Part shown: positions 45,819-54,962 of the stretch, piece by piece
Layout: each line of letters begins with the position of its first letter
Position numbering within the stretch: position 1 is the stretch's first letter
Source: Chlamydia sp. BM-2023
GTDB lineage: Bacteria > Chlamydiota > Chlamydiia > Chlamydiales > Chlamydiaceae
Assembly (NCBI RefSeq): GCF_964023145.1
Contig: NZ_CAXIED010000001.1
Coordinates: 806,001 to 870,000 of the forward strand
Reading direction: 5' to 3'
Length of the DNA: 64,000 nt
Position numbers and translations under genes: made by a program
The notes under the pieces: model-generated
The model's input: only the letters and a program-made list of their open reading frames with translations
Told to the model about the DNA's origin: nothing
Database searches by the model: none

Positions 45819-47312
45819 ATGACATCATTATTGCATAAATTTTTAGAGAACACTTCAGGGAAGCAGGGACAAGACCTAGCTTCTACTGCATATCTAGCCG
45901 CATTGGATCATCTTCTACACTCCTTCCCTTCCATTGGCAAAAGCATAATTGACGAGTTAAAAAGCCAACGCTCTCGTTTAAAAATGATTGCTTCTGAAAA
46001 TTACGCCTCTATTTCCGTACAACTAGCTATGGGGAATTTGCTGACGGATAAATATTGTGAAGGCAGTCCCTTTAAGCGTTTTTACTCTTGTTGTGAGAAT
46101 GTCGATGCTATCGAATGGGAATGCGTGGAAACAGCCAAAGAGCTTTTCGGTGCAGAAAGCGCTTTTGTGCAGCCGCATTCTGGAGCAGACGCTAATTTAT
46201 TAGCAATCATGTCTATTATTACTCATAAAATTCAAGGCCCTGCTGTTAAGCGTTTGGGATATAAAAGTATTAATGATCTTAGCGAAAAAGAATACACAGA
46301 GTTAAAAGCAGAGATAAGCTCTCATGTGTGTTTAGGGCCTTCATTGAACTCTGGGGGACATTTAACTCATGGTAACGTGCGTTTAAATGTGATGTCTAAG
46401 TTAATGCGTTGTTTGCCTTACGAGGTTAATCGTAAAACAGAATGTTTTGACTACTCTGAAATAGCTCGTTTAGTTCGCACACATAAGCCTACAGTATTGA
46501 TAGCGGGTTATTCTTCGTATTCTCGAAGATTGAATTTTTCTACCTTAAAGCAAATAGCAGATGATTGTGGTGCTGTGTTATGGGTAGATATGGCACATTT
46601 TGCAGGTCTTGTTGCTGGCGGTGTATTTGTTGAAGAAGAAAACCCCGTGCCTTTTGCAGATATTATTACAACAACAACGCATAAAACCTTGCGAGGACCT
46701 CGTGGAGGTTTAGTTTTAGCTTCTAAGGAGTACGAAGGAGTAATTAATAGGGCATGCCCTTTAATGATGGGCGGTCCTTTGCCTCATGTTATAGCTGCCA
46801 AGGCTATAGCATTGAAAGAAGCTTTAACAGTAGATTTCAAGAAGTATGCTCATCAGGTTGTGGATAATGCTAGAACTTTGTCTGATCATTTCCAGAAGCA
46901 GGGCTTACGAGTGCTTACAGGTGGTACAGATAATCACATGTTGATTATTGATCTCACTTCTTTAGGGATCTCTGGACGTATAGCCGAAGATATTTTAAGC
47001 TCCGTAGGTATTGCAGTTAACAGGAACACTATACCGTCCGACGCAGTAGGAAAGTGGGAGACTTCAGGTATACGTTTAGGAACAGCTGCTTTAACCACTT
47101 TAGGTATGAGTAGTGATGAAATGGAAGAAGTTGCGAATATTATTGTGAAAGTATTGCGAAATATTACTTTGAGACGTAATGCTGATGATAGTTTTAGTAA
47201 AAGTGAAGGGGAGCTTCCAGAAAACATTGCTCAAGAGGCCAGAGATCGAGTTGTAGACTTATTATCTCGATTTCCTCTATATCCTGAAATCGATCTGGAA
47301 ACTTTAGTTTAG
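45819..47312 (+). CDS. glyA: Serine hydroxymethyltransferase
   Basis: A 497-residue PLP enzyme interconverting serine and glycine with folate; chlamydial GlyA has also been linked to D-alanine formation. Family blocks: RLKMIASENYAS, YCEGSPFKRFYSCCENVD, VDMAHFAGLVAGG and the PLP lysine in TTTTHKTLRGPRGG. It is longer than E. coli GlyA because of an N-terminal extension of about 40 residues and a mid insertion (KRLGYKSINDLSEKEYTELK). clpP follows after 19 bases. Confidence 0.96.
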   Translation: MTSLLHKFLENTSGKQGQDLASTAYLAALDHLLHSFPSIGKSIIDELKSQRSRLKMIASENYASISVQLAMGNLLTDKYCEGSPFKRFYSCCENVDAIEWECVETAKELFGAESAFVQPHSGADANLLAIMSIITHKIQGPAVKRLGYKSINDLSEKEYTELKAEISSHVCLGPSLNSGGHLTHGNVRLNVMSKLMRCLPYEVNRKTECFDYSEIARLVRTHKPTVLIAGYSSYSRRLNFSTLKQIADDCGAVLWVDMAHFAGLVAGGVFVEEENPVPFADIITTTTHKTLRGPRGGLVLASKEYEGVINRACPLMMGGPLPHVIAAKAIALKEALTVDFKKYAHQVVDNARTLSDHFQKQGLRVLTGGTDNHMLIIDLTSLGISGRIAEDILSSVGIAVNRNTIPSDAVGKWETSGIRLGTAALTTLGMSSDEMEEVANIIVKVLRNITLRRNADDSFSKSEGELPENIAQEARDRVVDLLSRFPLYPEIDLETLV

Positions 47313-47331
47313 TTAGGAGATATGTTGTTCT

Positions 47332-47910
47332 ATGCCTGATGGGGAAGTAGTTCATAAGTTACGAGATGTTATAGATAAAAGAATTTTAGAATCCCGTAGG
47401 GTGTTCTTTTCTGAGCCTGTAACAGACAAGAGTGCAGCGGAAGCTATTAAAAAGTTTTGGTATTTAGAACTTACCAATCCTGGCCTGCCCATAATATTCG
47501 TAATTAATAGTCCTGGAGGATCTGTCGATGCAGGATTTGCTGTGTGGGATCAGATAAAAATGTTAACTTCTCCCGTAACTACTGTAGTTACAGGGTTAGC
47601 TGCTTCCATGGGTTCAGTATTAAGCCTATGCGCTGCTCCAGGGCGTCGCTTTGCTACTCCTCATGCTCGTATTATGATTCACCAGCCTTCTATAGGAGGC
47701 CCTATTACTGGGCAAGCCACGGATTTAGATATTCATGCTCGTGAAATCTTAAAAACAAAAAAACGTATAATAGACGTTTATTTGGAAGCAACTGGGCAAC
47801 CTAGAGAAGTGCTTGAAAAGGCAATTGATAGGGATATGTGGATGACCGCAGACGAAGCCAAAGATTTCGGTTTGTTAGATGGCATCTTGTTCTCATTCAA
47901 CGATCTCTAA
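47332..47910 (+). CDS. clpP: ATP-dependent Clp protease proteolytic subunit (ClpP1 type)
   Basis: A 192-residue serine protease subunit. The catalytic Ser is in [13 protein letters not shown], the His in [12 protein letters not shown], and the Asp region follows ([20 protein letters not shown]). Chlamydia carry two clpP genes; the glyA-dapF neighbourhood corresponds to the first. Its last 32 bases overlap the start of dapF. Confidence 0.95.
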   Translation: MPDGEVVHKLRDVIDKRILESRRVFFSEPVTDKSAAEAIKKFWYLELTNPGLPIIFVINSPGGSVDAGFAVWDQIKMLTSPVTTVVTGLAASMGSVLSLCAAPGRRFATPHARIMIHQPSIGGPITGQATDLDIHAREILKTKKRIIDVYLEATGQPREVLEKAIDRDMWMTADEAKDFGLLDGILFSFNDL

Positions 47911-48694
47911 TTATCACCTCTATTCTGGGGCAGGAAATCGTTTTATTCTTAGCGAAGCCTCTTGCCCCGATCATCAAACACTCCTTACTCTATGTAATAA
48001 GCATCAAGTAGACGGGCTTTTGCTTGTTCTTCCTTCTTCGATTGCAGATGCTAGATTCATTATTTTTAATAATGATGGTTCTCGCGCTAGTATGTGTGGG
48101 AATGGCCTCCGTTGTGTTATTGCCCATGTCGCCTCAGCATTGGAAAAAGAAGAGGTAAGTATAGAAACTGATTCCGGAGTCTATCAGGGAGTATTTTGTT
48201 CTTGGGATTGTGTTATTGTAAACATGACTCTCCCACATTGGAATTTCCATACTCATAGGCTTTCACATGCCCTTCCAGGACTTCCTCAGGATGTATTTAG
48301 TATAGATACCGGAGTTCCTCATCTTGTGGTTTTTGTTAGTGATTTATCGATCACCCCTGTGGATTTTTGGGGGAGATTTTTACGCTACCACAAAGATTTT
48401 TCTCCACAAGGTACAAATGTAAACTTTGCTAAGATTCTTAATTCTAACGAATTGCAAATACGCACTTATGAACGTGGGTTAGAACGGGAATCCGCAGCCT
48501 GTGGAACAGGTGCCACAGCGGTGGCTCTTGTTTCTGCTAACTATTATAGTTGGCAAGATACAAAAATAACTATTCGGACTTGGAACAATATTTTACTTGG
48601 AATTTCTTTGATTGGTGATCAAGTATTTCTTGAAGGTCCTGTAAATAAAGAAGGAGAGGTGAAATCAACACCATCTCTAAAAATTTTAAATTGA
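47879..48694 (+). CDS. dapF: Diaminopimelate epimerase
   Basis: A 271-residue enzyme converting LL-DAP to meso-DAP for peptidoglycan. The paired catalytic cysteines are in [14 protein letters not shown] and [14 protein letters not shown]. The opening SGAGNRFIL corresponds to GxGNDF, with Arg replacing the usual Asp. The start overlaps clpP by 32 bases and no later ATG fits, so coupled translation is likely. Confidence 0.95.
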   Translation: MASCSHSTISNYHLYSGAGNRFILSEASCPDHQTLLTLCNKHQVDGLLLVLPSSIADARFIIFNNDGSRASMCGNGLRCVIAHVASALEKEEVSIETDSGVYQGVFCSWDCVIVNMTLPHWNFHTHRLSHALPGLPQDVFSIDTGVPHLVVFVSDLSITPVDFWGRFLRYHKDFSPQGTNVNFAKILNSNELQIRTYERGLERESAACGTGATAVALVSANYYSWQDTKITIRTWNNILLGISLIGDQVFLEGPVNKEGEVKSTPSLKILN

Positions 48695-48823
48695 ATATCA
48701 ATGAAATATAGGTTCAAAAATAGCTAAGACAAGGAATTTTCTCTTAAGTATTTTAGTTGGGAATGCATTCCTTTAGGATAGATCTCTTGCCCTCTAACTC
48801 CAATTCTTTTATAATCTTGATTT

Positions 48824-49810
48824 ATGACAACGTACCCTGTTCCACAAAATCCTCTTTTACTGCGTGCTTTACGTCTTATGGACGCATTCTCGAAATCTGA
48901 CGATGAGAGAGATTTTTATTTAGACCGCGTTGAAGGATTCATCCTTTATATTGATTTAGATAAAGATCAAGAAGATCTTGATAAGATTTACGAGGAACTA
49001 GAGATAAACGCTGAGCGGTATTGTTTAATTCCAAAGCTGACGTTCTATGAAGTTAAAAAAATCATGGAAACGTTTATCAATGAAAAAATTTACGACATAG
49101 ATACTAAAGAAAAATTTCTTGAAATTTTGCAGTCTAAAAATGCTCGAGAGCAATTTTTAGAATTTATCTATGATCACGAGTCTGAATTAGAGAAGTGGCA
49201 GCAATTTTATGTAGAGCGTTCGCGAATACGTATTATTGAGTGGTTGCGTAATAATAAGTTTCATTTTGTTTTTGAAGAAGACCTAGATTTTACCAAGCAC
49301 ATTTTAGAGCAATTTAAGATACATCTTTTTGATACCAAGGTATCAAAAGAGTTAACGCAAGCGCGTCAATTGTTAGTGAACAAGGCTAAAGTTTATTATT
49401 CTAACGAGGCGTTGAATCCTCGTCCTAAGAGAGGGCGTCCTCCGAAGCAGTCAGCAAAGGTAGAGTCAGAAACTACAATATCTAGTGATATTTATACTAA
49501 AGTGCCTTCTGTAGCGCGACGTTTCCTTTTCCTTCCTGAGATTACTTCGGCATCTTCAATAACATTTTCTGAGAAGTTTGATACTGAAGAAGAGTTTTTA
49601 GCGAATCTTCGTGGATCAGGCCGTGTTGAGGATCAGTTAAACCTTGCTAATCTTTCAGAAAGATTTGCTTCTTTGAAGGAGCTTTCTGCGAAGTTAGGTT
49701 ATGATTCTATGTCTACGGGAGATTTCTTTGGAGATGATGATGATGATGAGGAAAAAGTTCCCGTGAAGTCCAAAGCTCCTGCTAAGCGTGGCCGTAAGAA
49801 GTCTTCATAA
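48824..49810 (+). CDS. UPF0158 family protein with AT-hook-like motif
   Basis: A 328-residue protein of the UPF0158 group found in Chlamydia. Residues 1-190 are acidic and helical, with alternating charges (DERDFYLDRVEGFILYIDLD). A basic linker holds KRGRPPK at 202-208, the core of an AT-hook. The last 40 residues go from a strongly acidic run (FFGDDDDDEE) to a Lys/Arg tail (SKAPAKRGRKKSS) like that of histone-like proteins. DNA or RNA binding is inferred, not shown. It converges on menG with an 11-base gap. Confidence 0.8.
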   Translation: MTTYPVPQNPLLLRALRLMDAFSKSDDERDFYLDRVEGFILYIDLDKDQEDLDKIYEELEINAERYCLIPKLTFYEVKKIMETFINEKIYDIDTKEKFLEILQSKNAREQFLEFIYDHESELEKWQQFYVERSRIRIIEWLRNNKFHFVFEEDLDFTKHILEQFKIHLFDTKVSKELTQARQLLVNKAKVYYSNEALNPRPKRGRPPKQSAKVESETTISSDIYTKVPSVARRFLFLPEITSASSITFSEKFDTEEEFLANLRGSGRVEDQLNLANLSERFASLKELSAKLGYDSMSTGDFFGDDDDDEEKVPVKSKAPAKRGRKKSS

Positions 49811-49821
49811 GATTTTAAAGG

Positions 49822-50511
49822 TCATTTTTTTAATATCCAGATAGTTGCAACTCCAAAAGATAGCTTTCTTTTTTTGCTAATATGGAATTTAGCTTCTTTG
49901 AAGAGATGTTCTAAATGCTGATCTTTAGGAAGGTTTCTAATGCTGCTGCTTAAATATGTATAGGCATCTTTGTTTTTAGAATAGTGTTTTCCAATTCTTG
50001 GAATAAGGAATTGTAGATAGAACCTGTGAACTAAATACATAGGGTGTTTGTTAGAGGGAGAGGTGAGCTCTAAGATTCCCAAAGAACCACCTTTTTTCAA
50101 AATACGATAGATTTCATCAAGGGCCTCTTTAGGATCAGAGAGGTTTCTCAGACCATAAGCCATAGCAGCTAGTGTTTGCGATTCTGAATCTATAGGAAGT
50201 TGAACGATATCACTTTCTACTAGTGTAAAAGGAGCTTTTGGATAGCGTTTCTTAGCTTCTAAGAGCATGACAGGTGAAAAATCTACGAGAGTTGCCTGCG
50301 ATCCAGGATAGTTCCTAGTATATTTATAGGAGACTTTTCCTGTTCCTGAGCAAAGATCTATAATTTGTTCGGATTTCCCTAACATTTTTGAGAATTTGCG
50401 ATTCCATAAGTGATGCATTCCTAAAGATAAAATAGAATTAATCTTATCGTATTTAGGAGCGAGGAAATCAAACATTTCCCTAAGGTTAGGTTTGTTGGTA
50501 GATAGCTGCAT
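49822..50511 (-). CDS. menG: Demethylmenaquinone methyltransferase
   Basis: A 229-residue SAM methyltransferase of the UbiE/MenG family. The start region MFDFLAPKYDKINSILSLGMHHLWNRK is the family hallmark, IIDLCSGTGKVSYKY is SAM motif I, and AAMAYGLRNLSDPKEALDE is the second hallmark. With no ubiquinone genes around and two futalosine genes upstream on the same strand, the product is menaquinone. Its start overlaps mqnA by 26 bases. Confidence 0.94.
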   Translation of the reverse strand: MQLSTNKPNLREMFDFLAPKYDKINSILSLGMHHLWNRKFSKMLGKSEQIIDLCSGTGKVSYKYTRNYPGSQATLVDFSPVMLLEAKKRYPKAPFTLVESDIVQLPIDSESQTLAAMAYGLRNLSDPKEALDEIYRILKKGGSLGILELTSPSNKHPMYLVHRFYLQFLIPRIGKHYSKNKDAYTYLSSSIRNLPKDQHLEHLFKEAKFHISKKRKLSFGVATIWILKK

Positions 50512-51271
50512 GATATTCTCGGAATTTCTCTAGCCCTTCATAATCTTCCTCTCTTAGTCGGTAGCGACATAGAGAGTAGTATTCTTTAATAAGGTTTTCG
50601 GGGAGCTGAGTACGCTCGACAGCTTTTGCAATCGCAGCTTCAGGATGGGCTTCGAAATGACTGAGGGATTGTTCTAAAGCTGTTTGTATAGTAGCGCTTC
50701 CTTGAGGGTTGTTCGAAAGAACAACAGCAAAAACAAAGGGTAATTGAGTAAGCTCATACCATCCTTGGGCAAGATCATAAGTAGAAAATCCTGATATATG
50801 GGGATGATGAAGAGCTTTATCGCCAATTAATAATAAGCCGTCGTAATTTTCTGAGGATGTTTTTAAAACATCATCAGAAGAAAGTTGGATAATTTCAGGA
50901 ATAGGGGTGTTCCATAAATACCGACAAAGGATGTTTAATAGCATTACTGACGAGCGACTTTCTTTTGTTGCTGCGATGCGTAATTTCCCTGAGGTGAAAA
51001 ATGTCGGTGCTGCATAAAGATTTACACTAAGGATTTTCTTATAAGCTGCTATTCCAAATCCTGAGAGTTTCCCTAGGGGATGTGTTAAAGACCCTACTGA
51101 AGAGGTAAGAGCAAACTGTAAGCTTCCATCTAGTAGTTTCGCGAGCAAATCAGCTGGAGGAGCTGTATGAAGAAAAATATCATTTCTTTCTGCAAGCTCT
51201 AAAGAAAAAGGAAAAGCATTGATATAGCTTACACAACCTAAAGTTAAACGTCTTTCGAGTTCGTTAGACAT
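50486..51271 (-). CDS. mqnA: Chorismate dehydratase (futalosine pathway)
   Basis: A 261-residue protein of the MqnA/MqnD fold. The opening RLTLGCVSYINAFPFSLELA, the PPADLLAKLLDGSLQFALTSSVGSL segment and AATKESRSSVMLLNILC fit MqnA, which turns chorismate into 3-enolpyruvylbenzoate. Being between the MqnE-type gene and menG with overlaps on both sides (28 and 26 bases) strongly supports a menaquinone role. Confidence 0.88.
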   Translation of the reverse strand: MSNELERRLTLGCVSYINAFPFSLELAERNDIFLHTAPPADLLAKLLDGSLQFALTSSVGSLTHPLGKLSGFGIAAYKKILSVNLYAAPTFFTSGKLRIAATKESRSSVMLLNILCRYLWNTPIPEIIQLSSDDVLKTSSENYDGLLLIGDKALHHPHISGFSTYDLAQGWYELTQLPFVFAVVLSNNPQGSATIQTALEQSLSHFEAHPEAAIAKAVERTQLPENLIKEYYSLCRYRLREEDYEGLEKFREYHAAIYQQT

Positions 51272-52359
51272 GGAATGCGTCCCTGTTGTTTGATTAGGCT
51301 TGCCATACCCTCAATATCCATCCTGATAGTTTGTTTAGAAGAGGCCATTTCAAAAACCTTTTCTCCGAGATGTGTGGAAGAAAAATCATTCGCCCCACAA
51401 GAGAGTAAGTGTAGAGCTTCGTCTATTCCTAAATAATTCCAGAGGGCTTTTATATTTCTAAAATTATCTAAGAATAACCTAGCAACAGCAATGATAGACG
51501 CAGGGAGGATATTATGAGAACAACTTAATTTGCGTAGTCTTTTCCCTAGAGCATTGTTTTCTGTTGCGAACTTCAACAATATAAAGTTTTTAAATCCTAA
51601 GGTGTCGTCTTGTAAATTACGTAATTTTTCCATATGGGTTACGATATCTTCAGGACGTTCTCTGTGATAACAGAGCATGGTACTATTGCTTGGAATACCG
51701 AGGTTATGGGCCGTCTTATGGATTTCTAAGAAATCTTGGGATGAGAGACGCCCAGGAGCTAATATTTCCCGTATTTCATCTACTAGGATATCGCATCCTC
51801 CTCCAGGAATAGAATCTAGACCAGCATTTTTTAAGATTTGCAAGATTTCGATAACGGGGAGGTTATGAAGCTTAGCGAGGTAATCATATTCGATACCTGT
51901 GAGAGCCTTGATATGAATATGGGGGAGGAGCTCCTTAATTTTACTGAACAATTCTGTATAGTAGTCTAGATTACAATCTTGGGAACATCCCGCAACAATA
52001 TGCGTCTCTGTAATAGGAGCATCTAACTGTCGGATTTGATCTATAAGTTGATCTGGGGTGTAAAACCATCCTTTACTGTCGCCAGGTTTCGCGTAGAAAG
52101 CACAAAATGTACAATTGAACTCGCAGAAATTCGTTGGGTATAAATATAGGGTGGAAGAGTAGTAAACAACATCACCGACATACTTTTGACGTACCATATT
52201 TGCAAATGCCCATAGGGCACGTTGGTCGTCTTCATCTTCTAATAAAAGTAGACGCAAAGCGTCTTCTTTGGAGAGGCGAGCGCCTTCTATATAATCTTCG
52301 AATAACTGCTTCATCCAGGAGTTTTTAGGCAGAATGCGGATTGTGCGTGTCGTCGTCAT
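51244..52359 (-). CDS. mqnE: Aminofutalosine synthase-like radical SAM enzyme
   Basis: A 371-residue radical SAM protein with the CxxxCxxC cluster in NFCEFNCTFCAFYAKPGD. The later blocks LDSIPGGGCDILVDEIREIL, IHKTAHNLGIPSNSTMLCYH and LQDDTLGFKNFILLKF resemble MqnE more than MqnC. MqnE joins the MqnA product to SAM. The ATG at 52359 is used; the frame stays open to 52437 but would then overlap the upstream Cys-rich gene by over 110 bases. It begins the menaquinone group mqnE-mqnA-menG. Confidence 0.85.
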   Translation of the reverse strand: MTTTRTIRILPKNSWMKQLFEDYIEGARLSKEDALRLLLLEDEDDQRALWAFANMVRQKYVGDVVYYSSTLYLYPTNFCEFNCTFCAFYAKPGDSKGWFYTPDQLIDQIRQLDAPITETHIVAGCSQDCNLDYYTELFSKIKELLPHIHIKALTGIEYDYLAKLHNLPVIEILQILKNAGLDSIPGGGCDILVDEIREILAPGRLSSQDFLEIHKTAHNLGIPSNSTMLCYHRERPEDIVTHMEKLRNLQDDTLGFKNFILLKFATENNALGKRLRKLSCSHNILPASIIAVARLFLDNFRNIKALWNYLGIDEALHLLSCGANDFSSTHLGEKVFEMASSKQTIRMDIEGMASLIKQQGRIPCLTNSKDV

Positions 52360-52546
52360 GAGAAGGTGCCTCTGTTTTAGAGTCAGGTCCGGTTTGTTTA
52401 TCGCAGGTTTTTTTTTGGCAACAATCGGGTTTTCCACATCCTTTAGATAAAGGCCTACCTAATAGATAAGAACCTATCAGTAAAATGACCATACCTATTC
52501 CTAGTAGTGCTGTTGCACAGCAAATAAGCAGAAAAAGAGTCATCAT
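52325..52546 (-). CDS. Small Cys-rich single-helix membrane protein (NqrM-like?)
   Basis: A 73-residue protein with one N-terminal transmembrane helix (LLICCATALLGIGMVILLIG), then YLLGRPLSKGCGKPDCCQKK with five Cys in all counting a later TCDK, and an acidic His-containing tail (HDDDTHNPHSA). The helix followed by G-R-P and a Cys cluster recalls NqrM (DUF539), which helps assemble the Na+-translocating NADH:quinone reductase that Chlamydia use with menaquinone. That link is a hypothesis from pattern and context. It overlaps the 5' end of the mqnE gene by 35 bases. Confidence 0.6.
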   Translation of the reverse strand: MMTLFLLICCATALLGIGMVILLIGSYLLGRPLSKGCGKPDCCQKKTCDKQTGPDSKTEAPSHDDDTHNPHSA

Positions 52547-52573
52547 ATAGAGGTTTGCCTTTAACGGGAGTTA

Positions 52574-54436
52574 TTAATGTAAATCCACCCAAATAGGTGA
52601 ACTCCATGCCATAGAATGGTCAACTTGGGTCACTCGTAAATAATAAAAGACAAAAGGAATTTTCCCTTTAGGATCTTTAAGGGTTACTGAAGACAAAGGA
52701 GCCATGTCATCATATTCATAAGTTAAGTTATTGCTATCAGGATGGAAGGTTTTGAGAACCTCTCCATTGCGGATAATCTCAACAGTTTTTAGTTGAGCGG
52801 TTCCTGCAACATATCCTGAAATATGACGATTTACAGCAAGACCTGGTTTTGTTGTCGTTGATAACTCAGAACCCATAGGAGCTGAGGTAATATTAAAACT
52901 AACGATGATTCTCGGCCCTGTAGTTGCATAGCAATGACGCTGATACAAAGCTTCTGCAAGAGATTCACGATTGTATTTATTGCAAATGATAGCAGTAAGT
53001 CCTGGAGTATACTGTTGCTGATTTTCATCGAAGAGGTTTTTGTAGATACCGCGATCATCCAAACCTCCAGCAACAAAACCAAAACGTAGATTTTGTTTTA
53101 ATGCTTCTAGCAATGTTCCTGATTGTACTTCGGAATCAGATCCTTTAATGGGGAAAAGATTGCCCTCTTTTTCTGTTCTTTCTGAACATCCCCAAGAGTT
53201 GTAAATTTCCGCTACACGCTCAAATTCTGGATGGAAATTTTGGAAGTTGAAACCATAGCGTTTTGATGCTGTAAAGCAGGGTATGGAGATAACTTCGTGA
53301 GGAGATGCGCTTTTATATAGCTTAGATAAAGAAGGAATTTTGCAGTCTTTATGTTTAGATAAAGATTTGTTTTCTTTTACGTAGAGAATATGTCGGACAC
53401 CTTCTTCTTGCGATTCTCCGGAATACTGCACTCCAGATAGTGTGACAAAACGATCTTCTTCGTTGAAATCAGAGACTGTTTGGGAAATCATTTTCCAAAG
53501 ATCTGTGCTTAGCCCTTCTTGATTTTCAAAAGCAGAAGAGGCGTAGAAATTTAAAGCACAATCGTCTCTGAAATGTCGTAGGCATGCTTCAATATTTTCT
53601 TCAGAGTCTACACGTTCTGATTCTCCATGGAGTAAGCCCCACATAAGATTAGGAGCGGCATCTGAGAAACATTTGATAGGTGCTGATACAAAGACCTCTT
53701 GAGTTAGGAGATTTTTTAATTGGATTCTATAAATTCCTGCTTCGTTGAAGTAAAGATTAGGAAGGATAACGAATCCTGTTTCAGGAATGAATAGTTGCCA
53801 ATTAAGGTTTTCTCTGAGGTGTTCGTAAGAAAGTTCTATACGTGTGTTTTCGGGAGAAAAGTTCGTAAGATTGTTGAACTCGTCTTCGAAGCGTACGGTA
53901 ATATCAAAACGTTTGTTTTTTACAACATAGGAGGGTGTGAAGATGCGAATGTGTTTGAGAACATTACCACGAATATCCATCGAAAAGATATCGGGTTCAT
54001 CATAATCGCCATTTCCTGTTGTGTCTACATAGAGATAAAAAAGTTTACGACGTTGAGTAAATAATTGAGCGCCGTTTCCGTTTTCATCTGTTTGGGGATG
54101 CTCTGGAGAGGGTCCAAGAATAATGGTTACGGTATCACCAGCTTCTACTTCGTGGGGGAGGGTAAACTCATATTGGAAAGTAGGGCTATGTGGAATAGGA
54201 ATAGCTACAGCTTTGAGGATATCTCCTCGAGGCATTTCTGCGTAGATAGTATTTCTGGGTTGTTGCAAATCAATGGAAGGAGCTTCCCAGTCTATAGGTC
54301 TTCCTTGACTTCCTAAATCAAATTTTAACTTTGTTCCTTCTGGGAGATCATCTACCGGAGAATAAAGAAATTTCCATGTGGATATTTGCCCAGCTCTAGC
54401 TACGGAAGGATTAACATAACAAACAGATCTGCGCAT
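52574..54436 (-). CDS. DUF3604-like protein with degenerate PHP-type site
   Basis: A 620-residue protein. The N-terminal half is beta-rich (FDLGSQGRPIDWEAPSIDL). A central segment WGLLHGESERVDSEENIEAC stands where DUF3604 proteins have a GDLHGH-type metal site, and the C-terminal part has RHCYATTGPRIIVSFNI and VFYYLRVTQVDHSMAWSSPI, close to the DUF3604 consensus. Metal ligands appear changed (D in DLH replaced by L, TDH region reading ASSA). ATG 54436 gives the 620-residue length expected of the chlamydial family; the TTG at 54460 is less likely. No signal peptide is evident. Confidence 0.7.
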   Translation of the reverse strand: MRRSVCYVNPSVARAGQISTWKFLYSPVDDLPEGTKLKFDLGSQGRPIDWEAPSIDLQQPRNTIYAEMPRGDILKAVAIPIPHSPTFQYEFTLPHEVEAGDTVTIILGPSPEHPQTDENGNGAQLFTQRRKLFYLYVDTTGNGDYDEPDIFSMDIRGNVLKHIRIFTPSYVVKNKRFDITVRFEDEFNNLTNFSPENTRIELSYEHLRENLNWQLFIPETGFVILPNLYFNEAGIYRIQLKNLLTQEVFVSAPIKCFSDAAPNLMWGLLHGESERVDSEENIEACLRHFRDDCALNFYASSAFENQEGLSTDLWKMISQTVSDFNEEDRFVTLSGVQYSGESQEEGVRHILYVKENKSLSKHKDCKIPSLSKLYKSASPHEVISIPCFTASKRYGFNFQNFHPEFERVAEIYNSWGCSERTEKEGNLFPIKGSDSEVQSGTLLEALKQNLRFGFVAGGLDDRGIYKNLFDENQQQYTPGLTAIICNKYNRESLAEALYQRHCYATTGPRIIVSFNITSAPMGSELSTTTKPGLAVNRHISGYVAGTAQLKTVEIIRNGEVLKTFHPDSNNLTYEYDDMAPLSSVTLKDPKGKIPFVFYYLRVTQVDHSMAWSSPIWVDLH

Positions 54437-54496
54437 AATAACATAGCGGGTTGGAATCAACAGAATGCATTATCATACACTAGAAAAAGGTTTTTC

Positions 54497-54847
54497 TCAA
54501 TCTTCGTCTTTGCTTAAAGCTTGTAATGCTTCTTGTATGCTGGAGAACATTTTAAAATATGAGAGGAATCCTGTGACGTAGAGGGTTTGTTCTATAGTTT
54601 TTGGCACAGAGGTAAGAACAATTTTCCCGGAATGTTTTCCTACTTGATGATAGCTTTGTAGTAAGACACGGATGCCTGCGCTGGACATGTAATCCAAATT
54701 TGTGCAATCTAAGACGATATTTTTCGTCCCTGAAGATAGAGATTGTGAGATACTTTCTTGTACTTCCGGCGAAGAGATCCCGTCAAGTTTTCCTTGGAGA
54801 TGTAAGACAGCAGTGGTTCCGTGCTCTTCTTTGTGGATGTTATTCAT
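54497..54847 (-). CDS. rsbV: Anti-sigma factor antagonist (RsbV-type STAS protein)
   Basis: A 116-residue single STAS domain. The phosphorylatable Ser lies in DYMSSAGIRVLLQSY, the family site switched by an RsbW kinase. Other marks are VLHLQGKLDGISSPEVQE and IVLDCTNLDYM. In Chlamydia the RsbV1/RsbW/RsbU partner-switch is linked to metabolic control rather than a stress sigma factor. ATG 54847 is preferred to the TTG at 54865. Confidence 0.92.
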   Translation of the reverse strand: MNNIHKEEHGTTAVLHLQGKLDGISSPEVQESISQSLSSGTKNIVLDCTNLDYMSSAGIRVLLQSYHQVGKHSGKIVLTSVPKTIEQTLYVTGFLSYFKMFSSIQEALQALSKDED

Positions 54848-54962
54848 TATGGTTGATGCTCCCAAACCTATGGTCGTTTCTCAAGACCTAACTCTCGTAA
54901 ATCTTTAGGTTTTTTGCAAAGAGATTTTTGTATTCTTTTGTTTCTCTGTAGATTATAGGAAG

